NCBI GenBank assembly: GCA_964036275.1
Contig: OZ038434.1
Coordinates: forward strand, 8,947,060 to 9,011,059
Length of the DNA: 64,000 bases
Direction: 5' to 3'
DNA from: Litoditis marina
Taxonomy: Eukaryota > Nematoda > Chromadorea > Rhabditida > Rhabditidae
Below, piece after piece: positions 24,307 through 39,718 of this stretch; within the stretch, counting starts at the first letter, position 1, and every line of letters starts with the position of its first letter. The position numbers and the translations under genes are program-made. The notes beneath the pieces are model-generated. The model was not told where the DNA came from. It did no database searches and saw nothing but the letters and a program-made list of their open reading frames with translations.

Positions 24307-26736
24307 GAAGGTGCTACAATAATGGTCGTGCCTCCGCGCTTTTTTCGATAAACTGCATAAACTATTTATAATGTTTGTTATATATATTCAACTAAAAACA
24401 TGTATAACATGCTCAGTCTTTGGAAAGTATGCACTTTTCTCGTTCTCGAATTGTTGGATGTTCAACAAATTCCACGTCTTGATGTTATTTAGCATAGAAT
24501 AACAATATATAACAGTCGTGAAACAAAGCAATGTACTAAGACTCGTGTCAACGACGGAACGTTTGTGAAACTGAGTTAACTGATGAATACTAGGAGTTGT
24601 TATTGGTTAAGTTGGCTGAAAGATTACAACTGAGAGAGCAACCACTTTATACAACATAAATACTTTTCATTCCGCATGATAACTGTGTATGCTGAATTCA
24701 ACGAATCTAGAATGCCCATATCGCATACTGGCTAAACAAAAGTTCACACTTGCTTGAAAATTGTGTAAAGATGGGATTGTATTTTGTATTTATGTTTCTG
24801 AAAATAATTAGGAGCGCGCTGCACGCCCTGCCACACCTTCCAGGCTTCTCTGGATCTTTTCTAACTAATATCGAGACAGAAAACGGTTACCACAAATTCA
24901 AGTTTAATGTACAACTTGAATATCATCGAATGTTGTGCAATTTAAATCGTTGCACTATCTCCAACTTTGACGCAAGTCCAGAATAACAACGAGTAGCCAT
25001 TATTCTCGTACTAAACCCCGATGAATACACATGTTGTTCACGTTAATACTTGTTTCTCTCACGATTTCTCCACAATATAGTGTACCACAAAATGATTTCA
25101 ACTTGTATCTAACTGAATAATATTCGGAGTTGTTATTGGTTACCATATTGGTAGAATACAAAATACTGTATGTTATTCACCGTCATTGCTGTATTGTAGT
25201 TTTGTTTTGTATCTCTTCACTGCAAATAAATTCAGTAATACCTACGTCAAATGATCGTGTGATTAGAAAACACTGCAGTATATACTTCATTTTGGTGAAG
25301 TCGTGCAACGGCGTAACGGTTTTTCGAGATCTCCCTTGCAGACCGAAAAGGTTTGATTGCTTCAAAAAATCTGACAGAAGATAATTGAATTATCAAGCTG
25401 TTTCTTTTAACCGCCTTGGTCCTTTTAAAACATACTTCATACCGCTGTTTATTAAAGGGACCGTCCCACTTCAATTTGTTTGGAGTTTGAGCTGGTCAAT
25501 CGATGATGTTAACATTAAAAAACCACAATAGTTCATGTAGGTGTCGACTTCTTATCTTTCTCCGTTTTATCAAAAATGCGGCGCGTCCTCGCGCACGTAC
25601 ATGATACACCGAGTTCACCTACGTACAAAATTTTCAAAATATTTATAAAAACAAAAAATCGTATTATTCAAAACATTGCCAAAACTACCACAATCAAAGC
25701 TGTGAACGAATATTTGTGAATATTATGAAAACAACAAAGCAGTGAGAGGTAGGACTACTGCACTATAATAACCCAAATATTGTTCGCTTCTATTTTTCTC
25801 CGTAATAATGCGGTTTATAAATTTTTCGTATGTAAGGTTAAAAACTTTTATCATAAAACACAATAAATGAGTCTTTTCATTTTCCAAAAATAGCTTGCAT
25901 CGCACATTATAAAGGTACGGTCTCTTTAAGAATAGCCTTGAAAGCGTAGATCAATGATGCACAACTGGCAGCGTTTCGTTACGTTCAACGTGACTGCTTT
26001 GATTATCTTTAGCTCAAATGGATGTGCCTTTGACATCTGAGAACGTCAGTTATTTACCGAAAGTTGCTTTCTTCGTGACTGAGTTCGATCTATGGTTGCT
26101 TTTGAATGAAACTCCCTGAACTCGAACACGAACTAATTAAGTTTTTCACCTGTTCATACAATTTAATCTGGTCACTACTCCACAACACCCCTTCTCCAAC
26201 TGCGCATATGTGCAAATCCGCGTTGATCGAACCATTTTTTGAATCACTGTTGCTTTTATATGGTTGAATATTGTCAATGAAATAAGGTCCATCCGGAATA
26301 CGTACTTGAAACATTGATAGATTCGAATCGTAATCATAGTTTGTTGTAGTAAAATTAATCACTTGAGAAACATTTCCACATTTGTTCACGACGATTCAGA
26401 AGTCAGAAGTTGAAAGTCATCTTCAATAATCCCCCTCGTCATATTTGAGTTATAGTTTGGTGGACGTACACACTAGTTGAATACCACAACTGAAATATAC
26501 ATTTGTCAAACTAAAAGATACCACATACGACACCATCAGGTACCTTATTGACCTACCCTCTCCCGGCGCAAACCAACTAATATAATTAAGTTCTCATGAG
26601 ACAACATCGTTCGAATGAATTCATTTGAACAATGTTTATCGTTTCACTATCATTAGGTGTTCACGATTGCGATTATTGTGATTCGATTACCTCACAGAGT
26701 CTCGCCATATTACCTGCGCCGTCCAATAAGTATAAG
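24307..26736. other. intergenic region between genes C and E
   Basis: No supported gene except a possible minus-strand exon at 26143-26389. It is otherwise AT-rich with only short frames. Confidence 0.5.
26143..26389 (-). other. possible exon of an unidentified minus-strand gene
   Basis: A 99-codon open minus frame (26090-26389) contains NFTTTNYDYDSNLSMFQVRI and ends in KLYEQ followed by a donor-like gtgaaa at about 26142. A short similar end (LIDLYEQ then gtgaaa) is found at about 29962-29990, on the far side of gene E. This suggests an exon was duplicated with the Srh unit. No family is recognised, no start is defined, and the second copy appears broken. Confidence 0.25.
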
Positions 26737-29209
<2,473 letters not shown>

Positions 29210-31079
29210 TACTTGGCGGGTGAAGGTAAGCGAATTGTATTATTTTTTATCTCTATTTTTGTCTTTGCCAACAAATAAGTTTTGAAACTTGAAGCAGACC
29301 GCGGCAGATCCATTATTCTGCTACGAATTCAATTTTACTAACAGCGTTCGAATGCCCTCATTCTAGTTCAGCAAACAGTTCTCCTTTTATGTCATTCCTA
29401 GGTGTGACCAGTGAAATGGATAGGCGAAGACTCGTTATATAGGATTCATCCACCTGTCATACTCAAGTTTGGTAACATACGGACATTGACCAACTGCCAG
29501 CGCATCTGCGTATCTTTGTTCTACGTACTGTTTTATCCGCTGACAAATATTCAACGACGCCTCGTGCGGCTCATTCATATCGGACGTTGTCTTGATTGAA
29601 GGAAATGAAGCCCATATGTTTGTATGATCAGTTCAATGGAAAAAAAATGGTTGATTCTGGTTTTGTATCATTATATTGTGTAGATGTTTGTTTATTCAGG
29701 TTGATAGTGATTTTCTCAAAATATGTTACCTTCCTAATTTATCACAGTTACTACAACAGTCAGAGCACACATAAAGTTTGAAGTTTTGCAAAAGTTATGT
29801 GTGGAAGTTATATTTTATATCATGAAATCACGAGAAATAATATGATAACCTGACTTTGCATCTCATTTTGAAAGTGTTTACGCATTAAACTCTCTCTTCG
29901 ATACCGTTTTCTTCAATGGTTTCACTTGAATAAAAAATTGGAAAACTCCATAAAGGTGAACACATCGTTTTCACCTGCTCATACAAATCAATCAGGGCAT
30001 ACGTTATACTGTCTTCGGCTACTCAGACACTAGAGTTGTCGCTCTTAGAAGGTGTAATACTGTATTTTTCATTTTTTCCTGTGTGAAAACACATATATAC
30101 GATTCGTAAACGACGTTGATATAGGCCCAGTTTGTAGAGTGGTTAGCGTCCGCGCGTCCTAACCTTTTGGGACCGGATCGAGTCTCACATGAGGCGGATA
30201 TTTTATATAGTTGGCACGCACTATATATTGCCAACCTGTGATCTTTTTAGTTGAATTCAAGTGGCCTAGTAAGGTACCTCTACAAAAGCGAAACAGACAG
30301 CCGATTCAAGTAAGCGACCAGTCTGGGTCACATGCGTCGCGGTTCGCGTGCGCCGGTTTCAATTAAATTACAACTTTATTCAATTAACGTAATTTTTCTG
30401 GGTTCTCCCAAAACAATCGTTCATATTTAGAGTGTTTAATAATAAACTAATGCACTTTTGCTATTATGATAAGTTTGATTGAATAAATTAGAAGAATAGA
30501 AAATCATTGTAGTGAATTAACTTTATTGTTATCCCTCATAAATTGACTACCTAAAGTATTCTGAATCACTCACGTTCAGTTAAGAAGGGGTTGTGTGACT
30601 AATCATATTAGGCCTGCGATCTAGAGCCAGCTGTAAGAGAGAGCTATATTGTTTTCCCTCTTGTGCCCCTATGGTCATGTGCTAAATGGCGCCATGCCGC
30701 CAGCAGCTTGCGGGTTCGCTTCCTTCCTAAGCCTAATTTTTGATTAAAATCTACATTTTGGATATTTTCCAACCTCGTCGCTCCGCCCACATAAGTGTAC
30801 TGTGATAGAGGGCTATTGTTCGGTGAAACGAACTATATCGAAACATACGTTCACCTGTTCGGATAGCTAATTGAGTGAAAATAGCCAAATCGTTATCATA
30901 TTTGAGCGAAACGAATGATAGATCTGACCACTTAGTCAGAAGTATTCTATTGGAAGTTAGCTCAAATAGCTTACCCGACTCGTTGAGCTACTACAACAGT
31001 GTTTCTTTGTCCAAATTCGATGAGATGCTTGTAATACATATAATTTAAATTTTCTGTACAGGACAACAATCTATTTAGT
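29210..31079. other. intergenic region between genes E and F
   Basis: No coding exons are supported. It holds a tRNA-like relic (30124-30193), a weaker tRNA-like stretch near 30672-30745, and a short remnant resembling the exon end at 26143. Confidence 0.5.
30124..30193 (+). pseudogene. tRNA-like relic
   Basis: Box A-like GTAGAGTGGTTAGCG and a box B-like GGATCGAGTCTC lie at tRNA spacing on the plus strand. The acceptor stem is not convincing. Likely a tRNA-derived repeat or pseudogene. Confidence 0.45.
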
Positions 31080-32363
31080 ATGTTTTCAACACTTCCCGTC
31101 AACTACCCCTCACTTTATGTCCAGTTTATGCATATCTCCATCATAATATCACTTCCAATCTTCCTATTCTCTCTTTTTTGTGTCATCAACAAATCACATA
31201 AGCTGATGACATCTTTCTACAGACGCTTACTACTCATCAACGTTATCAGGTGAGCACATACCGCGTGAGAGATAAATATTTACATTTACATATTTATTCA
31301 TTCACTTCGCTTCGTTAAGAGGCGGTGATCAGCATACATATCACAGATCTTTGTAGCAGCAGCTTCTTGTGAGGTTTGGTCCCTTTCCTTCATGTAGTTA
31401 CATTCCTAGTCAAATGTACAGTCACGTAAAACATGTGCGCTACATCACACAATGTTGGGTTTCTGTATTTCACCAGTCCGTCTATCAATATATTATACCA
31501 TACAAAAGGAAACTATAAAGCTAACTGACCCTCAGCCGTTAGACATACAACTTCAGTCTTGGAGTTTGTGACCTGAGTGCGACTACCCTCGTCACACCCG
31601 TACTCCTTCTGCCTACTTTGGGAGGCTATCCGGCCGGAGTTCTGACATACTACAACTTGAGCACTTTGGTTCAAATAATCTACCAAATGACCTGTCTCAT
31701 AAGTGAGTTTCTTGATTTTTCATGCGACAAACATTACGTGGGAACAGACGATGAGAGATGAGGTCTGATTTGGCTATCTCCAGTATACTAGGAGTGAATT
31801 GTTAATAGTCACGGAAAGTAATTACTCTGATGAGGCATAGCGCACTTTGTCATTGCACGTTTTCGAGTTCTTCTGTGTATAACATGGTTCACGTGACTGT
31901 GCAATCGACTAACAGTATAATACTCTACGGACTACGTTTGCGTGTGGGCTCGGAGTAGTTTGACATGGTGCAATTAACAAAAACGGTAATAATCCATACT
32001 GAAAACAGGTTACTGTTTTTTAAAATTTGCGTCAGGAATCAGTGCTCTAAAAGTCTGAAAGTGTACTGTAGGAGTCCTAGAAGGAATGATTCTAGCTATA
32101 TTCTCTCAGGCACCTTCACTTCCGTGTTATATTGCTTCCATCATCGCTTCAACAGTGTTCTGCCACCTAGCCATTCGATGAAATTAGTGAACGCCGTGTC
32201 TGTTGTACTTTACTTAACGAGTTATTTGGCAATTTCTGTAAGTGTATCTGCGGCCTACTATTACTTTCTCACTGCATCTGACCAACAAACTTATCAGCAG
32301 CTGGCAGAGGTAAGTAGTATGACTCATCCTTTTGTAAGGGTCGAGGTATTTGTTGGTGTGATC

Positions 32364-32576
<213 letters not shown>

Positions 32577-33490
32577 TATATACATGCAAGCATGTGATAT
32601 ACAAGAGTAGAGACAAAAAAATGACAGTAGGAGACAAACAATCGAAAACGGAAAAAAAGTGTCATAAATGAAACATCATTTGGTCATCACAGTAAATGAA
32701 AAGTAAACAATATGACAATACGGATAAAACAAATGACACAGGGGATAATTCGGGCCAATCTCACAGGATTAACAAGAAACAGTAGAAGTCTTATTCAAAT
32801 GCATTCACTTAAAGTGCTTTTTTGCGGCAGATAACGACATCGGTAATTGTATTTCTTGCTCAATTTCAAGTACTTGGATCCAGCCCGTACTGTAAAAAAC
32901 TTTGCACGTTGGCTAGTTTTTGGAGTTGGGAAACTGAATTTCGCGCTAGAACCTCTAGTACGTGAAGGTTTGAACGTAAAAAAGTCCGTTGCACTTAATC
33001 CACGCTGACCAGTTGTGATTTTATGAATCATAATGAGGTCTGTAGTATTTCTTCTAGATTCTAATGTGACCAAGATTAGTTTCTTGTTTCTGAATGCAGA
33101 ACTAGTGATTTTACACTAAGTATAGCAACCCAAACGGAAAAACAACTTTCTAGTGAAGTCGTTCTGAACTGATTCAAGTTTCTTTACAAACCCGCTATCT
33201 GAGTTGAACACAATAGTACCGAGTTCAACCATTGGTCGGACATAAGTTTTATACGCTTTTAGCCAAACATTTCTATTTCGAGTTCTCAAAACTTTGAAAA
33301 GATTGTATGTTCGATGCTTTGCGGACTTGATGATATGTTTCACATGATCTTTGAATGAAAGGTTTTGATTTAACAAAAACCCGAGATCTCGAACGTTTTG
33401 ATCTACTTTTCTCAGATTTATTCCGTTCATTTCGTAGGTTTGTCGCGGGTTTTTGGTGCCTAAATGTAGGACACTTGTGTTCATTGTCTG
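32577..33490 (-). mobile_element. 5'-truncated LINE (CR1-like) fragment in gene F intron 3
   Basis: The minus frame from 33484 down to 32795 encodes the C-terminal part of a non-LTR reverse transcriptase polyprotein. Seen: LRKVDQNVRDLGFLLNQNLS, HVKHIIKSAKHRTYNLFKV, AYKTYVRPMVELGTIVF, VQNDFTRKLFFRLG, then RRNTTDLIMIHKITTG and a C-terminal RAGSKYLKL block. One in-frame TAG (33116-33118) interrupts it. The catalytic RT core and any ORF1 are absent, so the copy is 5' truncated and dead. It ends in the GATT repeat and lies antisense to gene F. Confidence 0.85.
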
Positions 33491-33849
33491 ATCCCAATGG
33501 ATTTTGATGGCGCTCTAGAGTCTTTGATTTGTCTGCGAATCAAACAACAGTCCAAACTCGATGTGACTCTGAAATTGTTCACAAAATTTCAGGAGTTTCC
33601 CCAGTTGCAGCCAGAATTGATGTACAACGGCACGATTACCCTTTCTTTAGAGACTGACGGAGTTAGGATGGTTCTCTACACCATTTCGATAGTTTTCGGC
33701 TCGCTAGCCGCATTGGTCATTTTCTTTATTACATATTCATTCCGTGTCCTCAAAAAGCAAGCCCCTCAGATGTCAAAAACGACCAACGCCATGAAGATGG
33801 AGTTTCTCGTTGCTCTTGTTGTACAAGTAAGTGCGAGTAGTTTCGACGC

Positions 33850-34110
33850 AAAAACATCGGGTGCAGCGCGGAGCGCTGCGCAGATTAGTTTTTGTTCAAA
33901 GGTCTGCAGACATTACAAAACAGTTTATTACAATTTTCTTCAAAGTACGAAAACCATTTCCCTAGATATTTGCTTGAATTACTGAAGGGCAACACGTCTA
34001 CATGAAATTGAGTTCACGTTCCAAGAAAAAATTGTTGAGAGGAGTTAGAGGACCCAACGTCTCGCAGAAATGGCTTCCGTGCGGGGCGGCGGCGGCGGCG
34101 ACGACGAAAG
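33850..34110. repeat. dispersed repeat with GCGC palindrome, copy 2
   Basis: GCAGCGC-GGA-GCGCTGC followed by GCAGATTAGTTTTTG (33863-33896) and, further on, CGTCTCGCAGAAATGGCTTC with a GGCGGCGGC stretch (34062-34100). These blocks match 10130-10388 in order and strand. It lies in gene F intron 4. Confidence 0.65.
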
Positions 34111-34395
34111 TGTCCGCCTCCTCAAGTCTGGACATAGTTTTGCTCGAAATCAACTTATTCCGAAATTTCTTACACTGTTAAAAAGCCATAAAAAAGTTGA
34201 GGTATACGTATTTTTCAGGTGTGTCGTAAATTTGAATATTACGTGTGAAACGACCGAAAATGGTCTCGCAAAAATTATGGATAGACCGGTTTTGTGAAAA
34301 TAAAAATGAAAGGAGAGTTTAACGTGTAGTAGGAAGACTTTCTCCAATGGAGATATCATGACAGGCGGGTACCGCTTGGTTTTCATTCCTATTCA

Positions 34396-34470
34396 CGTGT
34401 CTGAATGGCGGATTGGATAAAAGCTCTATTTACGCACGGCGAACGGAGGTTCGATTCCTGCCTGGAGCAC
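34396..34470 (+). pseudogene. tRNA-Arg-like relic
   Basis: TGGCGGATTGGATAAAAGC resembles a tRNA-Arg D arm, and GGAGGTTCGATTCCTGCC is an excellent T arm with perfect box B. The anticodon arm is not convincing. Probably a tRNA-derived repeat or pseudogene in gene F intron 4. Confidence 0.6.
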
Positions 34471-34644
34471 AAAATTTGCTATCACTTGAACGAGGTAACA
34501 ACTACACCAAACGTTCTGAACTACGGCACGGTTTAAAACTCCAATTGAAAAACATAACACTCCTTGTTTAGATTATTGTTCGAAAATATCAATTTTATCA
34601 AAAATGACCGTTACTTCGTAACCATAGAAAAATAGTTCAACTAG

Positions 34645-34963
34645 TATAAAAAACGAGTGTAAAGAGAGTAAAGATTAGTTCTGGATAAACATGTACAAGA
34701 AATATAAAGGAGGTCCAATAAGAATATTTTGAGGAAAATGCTAATCTCGCTTCTCTTGAAAACAACGGAGTATAAGCTAGATTATTGTGAGTCGCAGTCA
34801 GAAGTTTTCTTCCGGTAACAAAAAACTAGGTATCCTTTTTTTGAATTTTTAAACCGAGCGAGATTAGACTTTTCCTCAAAATATTCTCATTGGACTTCTT
34901 TTATATTTCTTGTACATGTTTATCCAAAACTAATCTTTACTTTCTTTACACTCGTTTTTTATA
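34645..34963. mobile_element. 319-bp TIR transposon (same family as 10996-11577)
   Basis: Inverted arms of about 105 bp (34645-34750 and 34858-34963) start TATAAAAAACGAGTGTAAAG, matching the TIR of the element in gene B, and share the inner CTAATCTCGC motif. The centre is only about 107 bp. It is non-autonomous and lies in gene F intron 4. Confidence 0.8.
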
Positions 34964-35984
34964 CTAATTGTCATCATGTTCTCTCAAGACATGAGCAGCT
35001 GAAAGCCGGTGCGATTTGTCATTCCGTCTAGAGTTAGATAAAAACATTATTTTATTGAAACGGAGCAATGAAATGTTCTCTTCTTCAGGAGTTCCATGTT
35101 GTTTTGTTGTTTTGTTCATGGTGTTTTGTACATTAAACTCAATTCAATTTTTTTCCAATCCCATTTATGTTTTTGACTGATTTTTTACAATTTTTTATCG
35201 GAGAAATATAAGCTTTCAGTCTTCGGTCACTTTTGCTCTGTTTGTGGTCCCTCTTTTCGTTGCTCTCGCAAATCTATGTTGGTTTCATCAATAGATGTGA
35301 GTGATTGAAAAACTAGGTTCATAGTCAGGGCTACAAAAGATTACTGATACAATATCGAACGACAGTTTAAATTTTATTTACTTCCACGTTGAAAAAGTAT
35401 GCAGAAACGCAAACGTGTTGAAGCATAACGCTCTACGTGTTTCAAGAACTCTCTTTTTCTTGAATTCCAACTGGGTTTGACGAGATACGTGTAACTTAAT
35501 TGAATGTTTTCTGCAATGTTAAAAATGATGTAATGTATGCATTTATTCAACTAATTTCAATGCATTGGCAAAATTATAATAAGATCCAGTTCCAGTCCCT
35601 CCTTCCAGTTCAACATTATCAAGTTCACGGTCGTAGCCACAGTCGGAACTTAAAATATTGATTAGTTGGTCACTATTCGGAATTGCAAAGATTGTCGGAA
35701 ACAATAATGTTAACTGAAATTTTTTATTAGTCATTGTTTCAGCAGTTACTAATGGTCTCACATTCATCCTGTCCATACACGGCAGTGCTGGACTCATCGC
35801 GATGTTGACATTCAACAAGTCATATCGAGAATTTTTCAAGCATTCGATGAAATTAGGTATAATCAATCTACAAAAAGGTATACATATATTCATCACGTTT
35901 CGCTGTTTATGAACCTCGCCATGTTGTAGTATAGTATTGGTCTACTGAAATAAACATCTATTTCACCTTGTGTTTGGTTCAAGA

Positions 35985-36195
35985 AAATCACCAATATGGT
36001 ATACATATGTTAAACTTCTGGGATCGCAGCACATTTGACCGCAGGAAGAGTTTCTTGGAGCGGTACAGTACTTTTGCGAGCCACTGGGCACTAGCGCGTA
36101 TACAGCGCGCGACAATCTGACCGGCACCGGGAAAATATATCGTTTATACGAGCATTTTATCTGCGAAATTTGTGCGAAACTTCGTTCCGGTACAG
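35985..36195 (+). repeat. dispersed repeat, copy 1 (inverted copy at 44110-44275)
   Basis: The block GGCACTAGCGCGTATACAGC and neighbouring GACCGGCACCGGGAAAATAT match, on the opposite strand, sequence at about 44200-44250, with weaker similarity on both sides. Two diverged copies of one repeat family, no ORF. Confidence 0.6.
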
Positions 36196-36553
36196 TAAAT
36201 AGCATGCACGAATGTAACGGGTTGTTCGCTGGTCTTATATGGGCTATTGGTAAAATCATCAAACTGATATTCCACATGAAACTGCCTATGCCGAACTAAA
36301 TCATATATCTTCCAGTTTTGAGGTTAACCTCCACTATCTTGTGAGTCATCATTGGCTAGTACGGACACACTCGAGAAAAATCCAACACCTGATTTAGTCT
36401 CAGACTTTTATATGAAGAAACTCTTGCAAACTTTATCATGACTCTTTAACGTTGACCAACATAGGTCACCGCCTCGTAACGGAGCGACGTGAATGAATAT
36501 TGAATAAATGTGTAAATATGTGAATATATGTAACATAGTTAATTGTTTCTCAA

Positions 36554-39547
36554 TTAATCGATGAGCATGTGAAGTAACGCTCTTCTTGAGAATGCCTCCT
36601 TTCTTATATCCGAACAGAAAACCAGGATTGCTATCAGTGGCGTAACGTAGTTCACCAGTATAACATATGAACGAATAGAGAAATAAAACAACAGTGATGG
36701 TAGACAAATCACATAGGTCAGTACGTAGCCCAGCACCTGAATATTGTGACTAGAAGTGTGAATGATGATAAATGATTTCGTGGATGACAAAATTGTAAGG
36801 GATATTTTAACAGTCTTCTAAACTGCCAATAGAAAGTGATGCTGTCGGCACTCGTTCAACCGTTTATTTATCTTACTTCTCTTACTAACATTCGGAAAAT
36901 TAATTTATCGAACTGAACCTGTTGAAACTAACAAATTCGACATTTGTACGCCAAAGAAATTGTATTTTAATGCAAGTTAGATCAGTCGTTTTGTTATTGT
37001 CAACTCACATTTGAGATACACGTGCTCAACACCGCAATAGAGCTGACTATTCCATAAGCGATAGTTCTTCTCTCGTACATTTTCACATGTCTCAGACCGG
37101 ACTTCGATATATTAATGAGAGTTATATATGAGATAAACAAAATTCCAATTGAAATACATAAGTTGTATACCATACCAGTCATGGATGTTTTCAGCTACAA
37201 AACGTTTCATTATCTCACCTTCGATGTCAGGTTTTGTGGATGAGTCAAATGAAACTATGTTTGCCCGTCAGTCGGGATTTTTCGATTTTCGATTTTTACC
37301 GTTCTATATTCGAATTGCACCGTGAAAATGTTCCAAAAAGTATCTTATAACTCGATTGTGAAAAGGTTGCAGTCTTGTTTGATTGATAGATCTTATTCTA
37401 AACGCAGTTTTCTCTCATTGTGAAAAAAAGGAAAAACTGTCACGCTAACCGGAGTATAGTGTAGGTAATTGATGTGCATTTGGGGTCGACCCTCTGTAGT
37501 CTGATCGGCGTAGGCTGGTCCGATCAGAACATTCACTTCGAATGGAAGGGGGAGCAGAACACACGTAGCAACAATGTAGTAGAATCGGTTTTTCCAAGTC
37601 TAAAAAACACCACGAAATATTGTTTTCAATCCAGGTCCGAGTAAGTGACTCAATCTGTATGATATCTGATTCAGAACACGATAACTGTGATCATAAGTGA
37701 CAGAATCCCTAAAGTTAAATTTTGTCTGCGTTTTTCACAACCTTCTAGGAACGTCTATCTTGCAAGATCTGATCTGAGCTTGAAAAATTGTAATGTGCAA
37801 ACCTGTTCATAGCTAGCCGGCAGACAAACAATAGACATTCTGTTAATGTTAATGAATAGTTCCACTGCTGCATTTATCATTGGAAACCATTGAAATGGAA
37901 GTAACATTGTGTAGCCGAGAATGTACGATGGTTCGGGGAGCCAGGAAACGACAAATTCGCAGAAACAGCCCGATTGAAACACGCGATTCAGAAGTTCCGA
38001 GAATAGGGTCAGCAAGATCTTGAAAAAGACACATTTCGGTGTTGAACACGCGACACAACTTTGATACTCCGTAAATGTGTGCAGGTGAACTGTCATGACT
38101 AAACTCTAATATTTGGTCACCTGACCACATAACATGACTTGCATACTTGCACTGAGGTTACATGACAATACCTTGAAAAGCCTACGCAAACAACATTCGT
38201 ACCCTGATGATGGACAATTGGTAAAACAGAAATATGTTATTGTTTTTTGAAGCTAAAGCCATACACGAGGTGATATAATGGTTCCAAGCCGAATGTCGAG
38301 GTTCAATCTTCAACCTTCTTCAACCCTTCGGGTACGACTGTTTATATGGTTTATTAATGATATTGTTTCGGGGAAAAACAAAACAAATCACAAAAAACTA
38401 GGACCCCTAATGGGTAGAGCAGCGATACTCTACCTACAAACAAGGGAAACATAAAATCAATAATATCAACGAAGCAGGACATGTTCATAGATCAGCTACA
38501 AAAAGTACATGGGAACGTAAAAAATAAGTAAAATGAAGATTAGGTGATTATAATATGATCAATCACCATTGTTTAAACTAGCAAGATCGTAAATCATTTT
38601 GTCGAAACGGAAACATAATTCATTATGCATAGAAATAATAGCAGGATCAATGTAACAAGAAGAAGTGTCTGGGTCCATTTGGGTCTCACAATGTTGAAGA
38701 GAAGAAGTTGATACAGACCTAGGAACCTTTTGCGGACTATCCACATGCATTGGAGTTTCGGCAACAATTTCGTTCTTCTGCGCGAGGACTGGTGTAGTTT
38801 GTAGTGTGAACGGAACAGCTGCGGTGGCATCTCGTTTGGCCTGTCTGGCGAGGAATCCGGCCCTACGCTGCTCCGGAGTCTCGAACTTGCGAACATGGAA
38901 AGTTGATAATGAAGAATAACGTTCCATGGCTTCGGCTAGATCAATTAGACGTGGAAAAGAAACATCTTCTTTGATGGGAATTTTTAGTGGGCGATGGGAA
39001 TTATCTTTGCGATATTTTCCCAAACGGTGAAGTATGACGATAGAAGAAGGAGGAACAGAAACCAAATTGAAGATAGAGTTCACCTTTTCTGTCATGGTTG
39101 AATCTTCGGGAAGACCATATATAGTGAGGCATCGACGATCATGGAACCGCTGCATCTCTAATTGAATGATAGCGGGAATAGACTGAATAATGATGTCGAA
39201 TTTGGTGTTGAGAGCGTTTATTTCACTCAAGATGGCCGAAAATGGGTTCGAAGTGGTACCATTTTTAGACGAGGGGACGGCATATCAATCAATCGAGAGT
39301 GGTCACCTCACACGACCGAGACAAGGGGTGGAATGACTGTTGTCTACTGTTGTCTAACTTGAAACTAAGTATCACCAACCGTGATAATTTGAAACTGGAA
39401 AAGTTGATGGAATGATGTCTTTTTCTTCTTCTTGTGCACAATGTGAAAGACACGTGCGTAAAGCAGAACAAGGATAAAGGCCAGAAACAGAAACTGCAGG
39501 GAAGGTAACATGTCCACTAGTTGAACAGACAAACATGTCTTAATCAT
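36554..39547 (-). CDS. Srg-superfamily (Srv/Srg-like) chemoreceptor gene G
   Basis: Five minus-strand exons in transcription order: 39547-39380, 38018-37803, 37599-37450, 37194-37009 and 36736-36554 (stop TAA), all in phase 0, giving 300 residues. It is a seven-transmembrane chemoreceptor. Seen: TM1 LQFLFLAFILVLLYARVF, a basic KKKKK loop, TM2, a WFPMINAAVEL TM3 leading into NINRMSIVCLPASYEQTWKN (the NR...P..Y...W signature of Srg/Srv proteins), then TM4-TM7 and a short basic tail FSRRALLHMLID. Start: I chose ATG 39545-39547; ATG at 39511 is possible. Intron 1 (1.36 kb) carries a LINE ORF1-like fragment on the same strand and the leader region holds a 72-bp tandem duplication. It appears intact. 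The exact sr subfamily is uncertain. Confidence 0.8.
38330..39290 (-). mobile_element. LINE ORF1-like fragment in gene G intron 1
   Basis: An open frame of 223 codons (39230-38559) encodes a protein like ORF1 of non-LTR retrotransposons. It has an RRM-like region with CLTIYGLPED near the N-terminus, then IVILHRLGKY with RPLKI, and TPEQRRAGFLARQAKRDAT. No ORF2 (endonuclease or RT) follows; the sequence passes into non-coding DNA toward 38330. It is either an internally deleted LINE or a captured ORF1. Being on the same strand as gene G and fully open, it could be mistaken for an exon, but its length and homology argue for a transposon. Element edges are estimates. Confidence 0.6.
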
Positions 39548-39574
39548 CTGGAATATACCATATTTTTGAAACAT

Positions 39575-39718
39575 GAAATACATATTCAATATGAAATACA
39601 TAATTGATTCGAAACCTTCTTAGACGGAAAAGATAAAAAAAACCTTGAAATACATATTCAATATGAAATACATAATTGATTCGAAATCTTCTTAGACGGA
39701 AAAGATAAAAAAAAACTT
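39575..39718. repeat. 72-bp tandem duplication
   Basis: Two nearly identical copies, 39575-39646 and 39647-39718, contain GAAATACATATTCAATATG and TTCTTAGACGGAAAAGATAA. They lie just upstream of the gene G start. Confidence 0.85.

Noticed and set aside
38270..38330. tRNA-like GATATAATGG...GGTTCAATC
   Set aside because: The spacing is too short for a cloverleaf and box B is imperfect.
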